A DNA stretch of 64,000 nucleotides from Entomohabitans teleogrylli (GTDB lineage: Bacteria; Pseudomonadota; Gammaproteobacteria; Enterobacterales; Enterobacteriaceae), in contig NZ_LLXO01000012.1 of NCBI RefSeq assembly GCF_001484765.1, positions 186,001-250,000 on the forward strand, in the 5' to 3' direction. The stretch's first letter is position 1. Every line of letters starts with the position of its first letter. Positions 57,096 through 64,000 of the stretch are shown one piece after another. The notes beneath the pieces are model-generated. The model was not told the origin of the DNA, made no database searches, and saw nothing but the letters and a program-made list of their open reading frames with translations. A program made the translations under genes and the position numbers.

Positions 57096-57832
57096 AACTG
57101 ACCCCGAACTTTTACCGCGACCGCGTTTGTCTGAACGTACTGGCCGGCTCGCAGCAAAACGCCAAAGAGATTTACGAGGCGGCGGAAGGTCATGTCCTGG
57201 TGGGCGTACTGTCGAAGAACTATCCGGACGTGGCCAGCGCCGTGGCGGATATGCGTGAATATGCGGCGCTTATCGATAACGCGCTGTCGGTAGGGTTGGG
57301 CGCCGGCGATCCCAACCAGTCGGCGATGGTGAGCGAAATCTCCCGCCAGGTTCAGCCGCAGCACGTTAACCAGGTGTTTACCGGCGTGGCGACCAGTCGG
57401 GCGCTGCTCGGCCAGAACGACACTGTGGTGAATGGGCTGGTGTCGCCCACCGGTACGCCGGGCATGGTGAAGATCTCCACCGGACCGCTGAGCTCCGGCG
57501 CGCCGGACGGTATTGTGCCGGTGGAAACCGCGATTGCTCTGCTGAAAGATATGGGCGGCAGTTCAGTGAAATACTTCCCGATGGGCGGGCTGAAAAGCCG
57601 CGACGAGTTTGAAGCGGTGGCGCGCGCCTGTGCGCAGCACGATTTCTGGCTGGAGCCGACCGGCGGTATTGACCTGGAAAACTATACTGAAATCCTCAGG
57701 ATCGCCCTGGATGCCGGGGTCAGCAAAGTGATCCCGCATATCTACAGCTCAATCATTGATAAAGCCAGCGGCAACACCCGTCCGGAAGATGTACGCGCCC
57801 TGCTGGCGATGACAAAACAACTGCTGGGTTAA
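57092..57832 (+). CDS. DgaF-family 2-keto-3-deoxy-6-phosphogluconate-type aldolase
   Basis: 246 residues, overlapping the lyase by four bases (ATGA). TIM-barrel aldolase relative (EF_0839-like): GSSVKYFPMGGLKSRDEF holds the probable phosphate and Schiff-base region and WLEPTGGIDLENY the C-terminal phosphate loop. It would split a 2-keto-3-deoxy acid phosphate to pyruvate and glyceraldehyde-3-phosphate. A strong terminator follows within 15 bases, marking the end of the main operon. Confidence 0.88.
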   Translation: MKLTPNFYRDRVCLNVLAGSQQNAKEIYEAAEGHVLVGVLSKNYPDVASAVADMREYAALIDNALSVGLGAGDPNQSAMVSEISRQVQPQHVNQVFTGVATSRALLGQNDTVVNGLVSPTGTPGMVKISTGPLSSGAPDGIVPVETAIALLKDMGGSSVKYFPMGGLKSRDEFEAVARACAQHDFWLEPTGGIDLENYTEILRIALDAGVSKVIPHIYSSIIDKASGNTRPEDVRALLAMTKQLLG

Positions 57833-57843
57833 GCCTGGCTGCC

Positions 57844-57876
57844 GATCGCCTTTCCGTCCGGAAAGGCGATCTTTTT
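57844..57876 (+). terminator. Strong terminator after the aldolase gene
   Basis: GATCGCCTTTCC (57844-57855), loop GTCC, GGAAAGGCGATC (57860-57871), then TTTTT (57872-57876): a perfect 12-bp stem with a T-run. Confidence 0.9.
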
Positions 57877-57897
57877 CCGTTTACCTGAGGGTCCGCT

Positions 57898-59049
57898 ATG
57901 CCATCATCACGTTCATTACTTGTCGTTGCTATGGCTATTCTGGTGTCCGCGCCGCTGACGGCCGGGGCGCAATATGCCTGGGTTGGTACCTACAATCCCA
58001 ACGGCGAAGGGTTGTACCGTTTTCAGATTGACGCCGCCACTGGCGCCCTGAGCCAGAAAACCCTGGTCAGTTCGCTGCCAAATGCCGCGCAGCTAACCCT
58101 GTCGGCGGACGGCTCAATCCTGTATGTCGCCAGTGAAGTGGAACAGGGGGTGATCCAGGCCTATCAGGTAAACGATAAAGGCGAACTGACGCCGCTCAAC
58201 CAGGTCAGTTCCGGCGGCGCCGGGCCGGTTTATCTCTCGCTGATGCCCAATGGCCGTCACCTGCTGGCGGCTAACTATGTTAGTGGTTCGGTGGCGGTAT
58301 TCCCGGTGCGCCAGGACGGTAGCCTCGGCGAAGCCAGCGATGTGAAACAGGATCAGGGACCGGCGGGCGCCGCAAAACCGGCCGCGGCGGTGGAAGGCAG
58401 TTTTGCAATCAGCGATCACGACGGGCCTCATGCCCACATGGTAGCCAGCGATCCGGGTGGTAACTATGTATTTTCTACCGATCTCGGGCTGGATCGCATT
58501 TATCAGTACCGTTTTGATGAAGCCAGCGGCACGCTGCAACCCAACGATCCGCCGTTCATTGATGCCTCTTCCGCAGGGGCCGGTCCGCGCCATTTCGTGT
58601 TTACGCCGCAGGGCGATGCGCTGTGGTTGATTAACGAAGAAGCCTCCACCCTGACGCATTATCAGCTTAACGATAACGGGACGCTGAAAGAGGGGAAAAC
58701 CGTGAGCGCCTTGCCGGCGCATTATAAAGGCACCAGCTTTGCTGCCGGTTTAGTGCTCAGCCAGGACGGCAAACAGCTTTACGTTGCTAATCGTTTACTG
58801 AATAGCGTGGCCCATTTTTCGGTGGGCGCCAACGGTACCCTGACGCACCAGGAAGATGTCTGGACCCGCGGAGATTACCCGCGCACCCTGACGCTGGATC
58901 CATCCGGCAAACATCTTTATGTGATGAATCAACGCAGCGATAACATTACATATTTTAATGTATCTGCGGCTGACGGTAAGTTAACATTCACTGACACGTG
59001 GACGCCGGTAGGTGGACCGTCACAGATGGTTATCTCTCCGGCGCAATAA
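57898..59049 (+). CDS. Periplasmic lactonase-family beta-propeller protein
   Basis: 383 residues. A signal peptide (MPSSRSLLVVAMAILVSAPL, ending near TAGA) precedes a seven-bladed propeller of the 6-phosphogluconolactonase (YbhE/Pgl) type, with repeated SADGSILYVAS, MPNGRHLLAANYVSG, SQDGKQLYVANRL and DPSGKHLYVMNQ. The export signal means it cannot act on cytoplasmic sugar phosphates; it may open an aldonolactone in the periplasm before uptake by the DUF4310/4311 proteins. It lies after the terminator, so expression is lower than or separate from the main operon. Confidence 0.87.
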   Translation: MPSSRSLLVVAMAILVSAPLTAGAQYAWVGTYNPNGEGLYRFQIDAATGALSQKTLVSSLPNAAQLTLSADGSILYVASEVEQGVIQAYQVNDKGELTPLNQVSSGGAGPVYLSLMPNGRHLLAANYVSGSVAVFPVRQDGSLGEASDVKQDQGPAGAAKPAAAVEGSFAISDHDGPHAHMVASDPGGNYVFSTDLGLDRIYQYRFDEASGTLQPNDPPFIDASSAGAGPRHFVFTPQGDALWLINEEASTLTHYQLNDNGTLKEGKTVSALPAHYKGTSFAAGLVLSQDGKQLYVANRLLNSVAHFSVGANGTLTHQEDVWTRGDYPRTLTLDPSGKHLYVMNQRSDNITYFNVSAADGKLTFTDTWTPVGGPSQMVISPAQ

Positions 59050-59098
59050 GCAGTTTGACGGGCGCAGCGATGCGCCCGGGTAAGAAAAGGAAAATCTT

Positions 59099-61012
59099 GT
59101 GCGATTCCCCAACCAGCGGCTGGCACAGCTGTTCGACATGTTGCAAAACGAAACCCTGCCCCAGGATGAGCTGGCGCGCCGTCTGGCGGTGACGACCCGG
59201 ACGGTCAGGGCGGATATTGCAGCACTCAACGCCCTGTTACAGCCGTACGGTGCCCAGTTTATTCTTAATCGTGGGGCGGGGTATCAACTCAATATCGTCG
59301 ATGACCAGCGTTATGCGGCTCTGAAGAGCCACTCGCCGGCGCCGCTGCGTATTCCGCGCACCGGGCCGGAGCGGGTGCGCTATTTGCTGGTGCGCTTTCT
59401 GACGTCGGCATTCTCCATCAAGCTGGAGGATTTGGCGGAAGAGTGGTTTGTCAGCCGGGCGACGCTACAGAATGATATGGCGGAGGTCCGGGAGTGGTTC
59501 AATCGCTATAACCTGATCATTGAAACCCGCCCCCGCTACGGGATGAAGCTGTTCGGCAGTGAAATGGCGATTCGCGCCTGCCTGACCGAACTGCTCTGGC
59601 AGATGGCGCAGGAAGATCCGGACAACCCGCTGATTACCAGCGAAGCGCTTAACGCTGGTATTCAGGAAACCCTGGCCCGGTCGCTCCAGGAGTGTTTCAG
59701 CCGGTCGCGGGTGCGGCTGACCGATGAAGGGGAGCGTTTTATCACGCTGTATTGCGCGGTAGCGGTGCGGCGTATCAGCGAAGGCTATCCGCTGGGAGAG
59801 TTCCGCGCAGACGATGTGGTGGATGAAAACGCCCGGGAGATCGCGCATCAGATCGCCGGCGTTCTGCGTTCCCTGACCGGCAAGCCGCTGGCCGCCTCAG
59901 AAGAGGAGTGGCTGCAGGTGCATATTGCCGCGCGCCAGATTCAGGAGATGGCGCCCAGCGACATCAGCGCCGACGACGATGAAGCGCTGGTGAACTACAT
60001 TCTGCGCTACATCAACACGCACTATAACTACAATCTGCTCAACGATAACCAGTTGCACGCCGATCTGCTTACCCATATCAAAACCATGATTACCCGGGTG
60101 CGCTACCAGATAAATATTCCCAATCCGCTGTTGAGCAACATCAAGCAGCATTACCCGCTGGCGTGGGACATGACGCTGGCGGCGGTGAACAGCTGGGGTA
60201 AACACACGCCGTATACCATCAGCGAGAACGAAATCGGTTTTCTGGTGCTGCATATCGGCGTTGGGCTGGAGCGTCATTATAATATCGGCTATCAGCGCCA
60301 TCCCCGGGTGCTGCTGGTGTGTGATACCGGCAATTCGACGGTGCGGATGATTCAGGCCATGCTGCTGCGGAAGTATCCGCAGATTGAGGTGACGCGGATT
60401 ATCTCTCTGCGCGACTATGAGCAGCTTGCCGCGCCGGAGGAGGATTTTGTGATTTCCACGGTGCGTATCGCGGAAAAGGATCGCCCGGTGGTGGTGATGT
60501 CGCCGTTTCCTACCGAATACCAGCTGGAGCAGATCGGTAAGCTGGTGCTGGTGGACAGGACGCGCCCGTGGATGCTGGAAAAATTCTTCGACAATGCCCA
60601 TTTCCTGATTCTTGACGAGCCGATAAGCCGCGAAGCGCTGTTTGAGCGGCTGTGCCTCCAACTGGAGCAGGAAGGGTATGTCGGCGCCGATTTCCTCGAT
60701 TCCGTAATCGAGCGTGAGGCGATTGTCAGCACCATGCTCGGTGAGGGGATTGCGCTGCCGCACTCCCTGGGATTGCTGGCCAGAAAGACCATTGTCTATA
60801 CGGTGCTGGCCCCTCAGGGGATTGTCTGGGGGGAGGAGACCGCCCAGGTGATCTTCCTGCTGGCTATCAGCAAGAATGAATATGAAGAGGCGATGGCGAT
60901 TTACGATCTGTTCGTCACTTTCCTGCGCGAGCGGGCGGTGGCGCGGTTGCGCGACAGCAAAGATTTCGCCAGCTTCAAAGCGGTGGCTATCGAGTGTTTG
61001 AGTAAGCTGTGA
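59099..61012 (+). CDS. BglG/MtlR-type activator with HTH, two PRDs, EIIB-like and EIIA domains
   Basis: 637 residues from GTG 59099. Domains in order: N-terminal helix-turn-helix (about 8-60, LPQDELARRLAVTTRTVRAD) with a second HTH-like segment (about 95-150), PRD1 (about 170-290), PRD2 (about 300-395), an EIIB-gat-like domain with a Cys in LLVCDTGNST, and a mannitol/fructose-type EIIA domain with the phospho-His H555 (GIALPHSLG). Such activators switch with PTS phosphorylation. It probably controls the operon upstream through the palindromes at 52201 and 52647, though no PTS permease is encoded nearby. Confidence 0.88.
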   Translation: MRFPNQRLAQLFDMLQNETLPQDELARRLAVTTRTVRADIAALNALLQPYGAQFILNRGAGYQLNIVDDQRYAALKSHSPAPLRIPRTGPERVRYLLVRFLTSAFSIKLEDLAEEWFVSRATLQNDMAEVREWFNRYNLIIETRPRYGMKLFGSEMAIRACLTELLWQMAQEDPDNPLITSEALNAGIQETLARSLQECFSRSRVRLTDEGERFITLYCAVAVRRISEGYPLGEFRADDVVDENAREIAHQIAGVLRSLTGKPLAASEEEWLQVHIAARQIQEMAPSDISADDDEALVNYILRYINTHYNYNLLNDNQLHADLLTHIKTMITRVRYQINIPNPLLSNIKQHYPLAWDMTLAAVNSWGKHTPYTISENEIGFLVLHIGVGLERHYNIGYQRHPRVLLVCDTGNSTVRMIQAMLLRKYPQIEVTRIISLRDYEQLAAPEEDFVISTVRIAEKDRPVVVMSPFPTEYQLEQIGKLVLVDRTRPWMLEKFFDNAHFLILDEPISREALFERLCLQLEQEGYVGADFLDSVIEREAIVSTMLGEGIALPHSLGLLARKTIVYTVLAPQGIVWGEETAQVIFLLAISKNEYEEAMAIYDLFVTFLRERAVARLRDSKDFASFKAVAIECLSKL

Positions 61013-61095
61013 GCGACAGGCTTTCTGATACTGCGGCGTCGCGGTATCTCAGAGGTTCGGTGTCTTGTCTGTTGTTTCTTTTTTACATCAATATC

Positions 61096-61383
61096 TTGCG
61101 ATCCCATTGGCAGGTTCTGGCAGAAAGCGTGGCAACATCGTACTATGACTATACCTTTCAGCAGGTTGGTCAAACTCAGGCCGATCGCGACACGGAATCG
61201 CTGGATACCTCTTTTACTTTACTCGCCGATATGCCGCAAATCGGCAGAGATTATCCCGCGGTTGACGATATGATGTGTATAGCATTTCAGCGTCATACGG
61301 TGTTTTACCGTGTGCGGGATAGCGATATTCTGATTGTCCGTCTTCTTCATCAACAAATGCATTCAATGAACTATCTGAGCTAA
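61096..61383 (+). pseudogene. Decayed ParE/RelE-type toxin
   Basis: The frame is open from a GTG at 61009, but only residues from about 61105 onward look like a ParE toxin: YYDYTFQQVGQTQADRD, LLADMPQIGRDY and FQRHTVFYRVRDSDILIVRL. Compared with the family, the N-terminal strand-helix segment is shortened by about three residues and there is no clear start with a ribosome site. It lies upstream of its antitoxin-like gene, the reverse of the usual order, so the locus is probably rearranged and inactive. Confidence 0.55.
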
Positions 61384-61454
61384 ATCCCCGAGGGGAAAGG
61401 CACAACAGCGTGATACACATTGGGCTGGCAGGGTAACGATAATAAGGAACCATC

Positions 61455-61652
61455 ATGGCAGTGATCAAAGCAGATGTGGTGCGGGCGCGCATCGATCCGG
61501 CAATTAAAGAGGATGCAGAGCGCGTACTGGAGAAACTGGGAATGAATATGTCGGATGCGATCCGCATCTTCCTCACCCAGGTCAGCCTGCGTCAGGCGTT
61601 TCCGGTAGAGCTGAAACTACCGCAGGCAAGTGACAAAACCAGCAAGTCCTGA
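61455..61652 (+). CDS. RelB/DinJ-family antitoxin, short
   Basis: 65 residues starting MAVIKADVVRARIDPAIKED, the ribbon-helix-helix DNA-binding start of DinJ/RelB (VRARIDPAIKEDAERVLEKLG then MNMSDAIRIFLTQVS, given as two adjoining segments). DinJ is 86 residues; the C-terminal toxin-binding part is shortened here (ends QASDKTSKS). AGGA precedes the ATG. With the toxin-like remnant upstream it forms a relic pair; alone it could still repress a promoter. Confidence 0.75.
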   Translation: MAVIKADVVRARIDPAIKEDAERVLEKLGMNMSDAIRIFLTQVSLRQAFPVELKLPQASDKTSKS

Positions 61653-61728
61653 GCCGGCGCAATGCCGGCTTTTTTATCGGCTCAGCCATCCACGACGGGC
61701 TGACGTTAATGCCGGACGTTTAAACCGG

Positions 61729-62835
61729 CTAATGACCAATCCTCCACGATTCAGGAATCAGACGGAAATAGATCTGTTCCGGCACCGGGCTGTCCCACGC
61801 CCCGATCAGCATGGCAAACGCGACGGCGGCGAAAAGTATGCCGAGCACCAGCGCGGCCATCGCGGCGCCGGAAACCGCCGTTTGCCGCCACAGCGGTTTA
61901 ACGCCAGCGTCTGCCTGGTACTGGCCGCCCGGCGGCTGGCGCAGGGAAAAGTTGAGCGTCGAGGCCACAGGGCAGGATTCCACGCAGCTCATACAGGCCG
62001 AGCATTCAACGGTGGTGACCTTAATTAACCGATCGACCGGGATAGCGGACGGGCAGGCTTTGGCGCACTTGCCGCAGTCGATACAACTGTCCGCATTGCG
62101 GCGAATGCGAAACGGCGAGAGCAGTGAGAACAGCCCCAGTAGAGCGCCATACGGGCACAGATAGCGGCACCAGAAGTTGCGGATAAACAGGCTGGCAAAG
62201 GTGAAGAAAACGACGCAGGAAAGCGTAATGGTGCCGATATTGCGGAAAAAATCGAGCATCTTCACGTCGATGATCAGGCCGTAGGGAGACATCAGGAAAT
62301 ACTGAATGCCGCGGGCTGACATGGACAGAGAAATATACAGGAAAAAGCTCAGCAGCAGATATTTCAGGCCGCGCAATGGGATATCCAGCCAGCGCGGCAG
62401 CGTTAAGTGGCAGCCAAAAAGCTTTTTACCCAGATTTCCCACCAGTTCTGAGAGTGTGCCGATGGGGCATAGCCAGGAACAGAACGATTTTTTAAGCAGC
62501 AGGCTGGTGAGGATAAAGGCGCTCAGCAACAGCATTGAGGCCGCGTGGACCGGCGGAAGATGCCCGGTTTCCAGACTGTACTTGATGTTCATCAGTCCGG
62601 CTATCGGCAGCCAGCCTTCAATGCCGCCTGGACGGGACACAAAGGTGCTGGCGCCGCCGGTTTCGTAATAGCGCACCCAGAACCAGAACGCGATGCCGAT
62701 ATAGATATTGATGGCCAGCATTAAGCATTGCGTCGCCCGGCGCCAGGTTAAGGCGTTGCGCCAGTCGTTCCAGGGGCGTTTACCGCCGATAGTACCGGGA
62801 CGGCGCTGCCAGCGTGTTGACGGTCTTTCACTCAT
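61729..62835 (-). CDS. YccM/NapH-like membrane polyferredoxin
   Basis: 368 residues with about six transmembrane helices and cysteine motifs on the cytoplasmic side: CSWLCPIG and CRYLCPYG (the NosR/NapH CxxxCP pairs), then two [4Fe-4S] ferredoxin motifs CIDCGKCAKACP and CSACMSCVESCP. Such proteins carry electrons between the quinone pool and periplasmic or soluble partners. It is close in size to E. coli YccM. It lies just upstream of nrdG in the same direction (53 bases), but I see no evidence that it is functionally linked. Partner unknown. Confidence 0.85.
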   Translation of the reverse strand: MSERPSTRWQRRPGTIGGKRPWNDWRNALTWRRATQCLMLAINIYIGIAFWFWVRYYETGGASTFVSRPGGIEGWLPIAGLMNIKYSLETGHLPPVHAASMLLLSAFILTSLLLKKSFCSWLCPIGTLSELVGNLGKKLFGCHLTLPRWLDIPLRGLKYLLLSFFLYISLSMSARGIQYFLMSPYGLIIDVKMLDFFRNIGTITLSCVVFFTFASLFIRNFWCRYLCPYGALLGLFSLLSPFRIRRNADSCIDCGKCAKACPSAIPVDRLIKVTTVECSACMSCVESCPVASTLNFSLRQPPGGQYQADAGVKPLWRQTAVSGAAMAALVLGILFAAVAFAMLIGAWDSPVPEQIYFRLIPESWRIGH

Positions 62836-62888
62836 ACCCTGCTGTTTCCTTGTGGGCCCGGTGGCTGAAGAACCTGACGTGCTGTCAC

Positions 62889-63353
62889 TCAGCGTAAGTG
62901 ATGTACCACCTGGTTGCTGCTGCCGCGCCAGATCAGGGCCGGGTCTTTTAAATCCTCAACAAATTTCCCATCCACCAACACGTTAATCAGATCCACCACC
63001 GCCATTTGTCGCTCGTCCAGTTCGCCAAGCCGATAGCCGGTCCAGATCCAGATATCCTTGCCAGGACATTCGTCACGTACCCGCTGGACCAGCGCCAGCA
63101 CCGGCGCCACGTTCTGCGGATGCAACGGATCGCCGCCGGACAGTGATAATCCCTGGCGGTGAATGCGGCTGTCGTTCAGATCGGCAATAATGCGATCCTC
63201 CATCTCCCGGGTGAAGGGAACGCCGGAATTGAGCCGCCAGGTGCTCTTGTTGTAGCAACCCGGACATTCATGGACGCACCCGGAGACGAACAGTGTGCAG
63301 CGGGTACCGGGGCCGTTGACGATGTCAACGGGGTAGTATTGGTGGTAGTTCAT
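62889..63353 (-). CDS. nrdG: Anaerobic ribonucleotide reductase-activating protein
   Basis: 154 residues from ATG 63353 (MNYHQYYPVDIVNGPGTRCT), the E. coli length. The radical-SAM cluster motif is C-VHE-C-PG-C (CVHECPGC), with SLSGGDPLH as the SAM-binding GGE-like motif. NrdG makes the glycyl radical on NrdD under anaerobic conditions. It follows nrdD in the same direction with a 209-base gap. Confidence 0.96.
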   Translation of the reverse strand: MNYHQYYPVDIVNGPGTRCTLFVSGCVHECPGCYNKSTWRLNSGVPFTREMEDRIIADLNDSRIHRQGLSLSGGDPLHPQNVAPVLALVQRVRDECPGKDIWIWTGYRLGELDERQMAVVDLINVLVDGKFVEDLKDPALIWRGSSNQVVHHLR

Positions 63354-63410
63354 CCTGTTCTTATTCTGCTTATCAATTACCGCCATAGCGGCGTTGGCTG
63401 CGCTCATTCG

Positions 63411-63442
63411 CCCGGGTCACTTACTCCAGTAAGCTCCCCGGG
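63411..63442. other. Hairpin element in the nrdD-nrdG gap
   Basis: CCCGGG (63411-63416) and CCCGGG (63437-63442) enclose an inner hairpin TTAC (63421-63424) with GTAA (63429-63432). Similar composite hairpins are common between enterobacterial genes. It may stabilise the 3' end of nrdD mRNA or attenuate nrdG. Confidence 0.45.
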
Positions 63443-63562
63443 ACTTATTCACTGGCCGCCTTGCTCTGACGTTAATTGCGTTGCGGCATTTTCCGCTGTT
63501 CTTTAAGGTTGCTGCGTTGCTGCTCCATCCTGACGGTGACGCCAGAAAGGCCGGCGATAGCT

Positions 63563-64000
63563 TTATTCCAGCGCTTCCATCTGCCCGTTGCCGAGATGCT
63601 TCACGCGCCGCTTCACCTCTTCCTGCTTGCCGGCGTTGAACGGGCGGGCGTCCGGGCTGCCGAGATAACCACACACCCGGCGAGTGACCGATACTCGTGA
63701 GGCGTCGTGATTACCACATTTCGGGCAGGTGAAACCCTTGCTGGTACATTCAAATTCACCGGTATAACCGCACTCATAACACTCGTCGATCGGCGTATTG
63801 GTCCCGTAATACGGCACGTGCTGATAGCTGTAATCCCACACGTCCTCCAGCGCCCGCAGGTTATGCTGAATGTTCGGGTATTCGCCGTAACAGATGAACC
63901 CGCCGCTGGCCAGGGGCGGATACGGCGCCTCAAAGTCGATCTTGTCGTAGGGGTTAACCTTTTTCTCTACATCCAGGTGGAAACTGTTGGTGTAATACCC
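63563..64000 (-). CDS. nrdD: Anaerobic ribonucleoside-triphosphate reductase (3' part)
   Basis: The last 145 or so codons of the class III reductase; the gene continues beyond the window. Seen are the zinc site CYECGYTGEFECTSKG with CPKCG, and the glycyl-radical segment VTRRVCGYLGSPDARPFNAG, where the Gly of CGYLG carries the radical. NrdD reduces NTPs to dNTPs with formate in anaerobic growth. The C-terminus ends GNGQMEALE, a few residues longer than the E. coli end. Confidence 0.95.
   Translation of the reverse strand, partial: GYYTNSFHLDVEKKVNPYDKIDFEAPYPPLASGGFICYGEYPNIQHNLRALEDVWDYSYQHVPYYGTNTPIDECYECGYTGEFECTSKGFTCPKCGNHDASRVSVTRRVCGYLGSPDARPFNAGKQEEVKRRVKHLGNGQMEALE

Noticed and set aside
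59897-60763. 288-codon open frame antisense to the PRD activator
   Set aside because: Shadow frame; the His/Gln/Arg-rich product is typical of antisense translation and the sense gene is fully supported.

Overview
The window is chromosomal DNA from a member of the Enterobacteriaceae with a fairly GC-rich genome. The backbone follows the gene order around minute 95 of Escherichia coli: rpsF-priB-rpsR-rplI, ytfB, fklB, cycA, ytfE-F, qorB/qorR, cpdB, cysQ, ytfJ-K, paeA, msrA, tamAB, ytfP, ppa, ytfQRT-yjfF, fbp, mpl, darP, pmbA, cybC, nrdG-nrdD. Accessory gene types (an orphan mdcG, an EF_0829-like operon, an AraC gene beside ytfF) suggest Klebsiella, Raoultella, Kluyvera or Enterobacter relatives, but I cannot name the species from sequence alone.

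Accessory blocks interrupt the backbone at five places. (1) 1-5424, just upstream of rpsF: a retron-type operon with an ARM/HEAT-repeat protein (5' end outside the window), a winged-helix/SWIM zinc-finger protein, a structured non-coding RNA with its own promoter, and a retron reverse transcriptase carrying a long N-terminal extension and a C-terminal membrane anchor. This matches what I remember as retron type XIII (ARM + WHSWIM + RT) and is the strongest defence-system candidate. (2) 7178-17392, between rplI and ytfB: an EamA exporter and a seven-gene minus-strand catabolic cluster (SDR, TIM-barrel isomerase, crotonase, CoA-transferase, fumarate-reductase-like flavoprotein, ACS-type MFS carrier, MaoC hydratase) divergent from a TetR regulator, with two inverted repeats in the shared control region. 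Its substrate is unknown. (3) 28890-29160: a remnant of an autotransporter beta-barrel. (4) 37719-40260, between ytfP and ppa (where E. coli carries chpS-chpB): a membrane protein and a BNR/beta-propeller gene broken at a run of eight G. (5) 51112-62835, between cybC and nrdG: an orphan mdcG with altered catalytic residues; an operon with a lone PRD protein, SFCGS, DUF4312, DUF4311 and DUF4310 proteins, a metal-dependent deacetylase, a DgaE-type PLP lyase, a DgaF-type aldolase, a periplasmic lactonase and a PRD/EIIB/EIIA activator; a decayed toxin-antitoxin pair; and a YccM-like polyferredoxin.

The operon at 52353-61012 reads as one pathway. Two integral membrane proteins and two small soluble partners would bring in an acylated amino-sugar acid or similar compound, the amidohydrolase would deacylate it, the PLP lyase would deaminate it to a 2-keto-3-deoxy acid phosphate, and the aldolase would split that. 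A PTS-sensing activator would control it. The transporter family has no function that I know of.

I saw no tRNA, rRNA, CRISPR array, intact insertion sequence or prophage.
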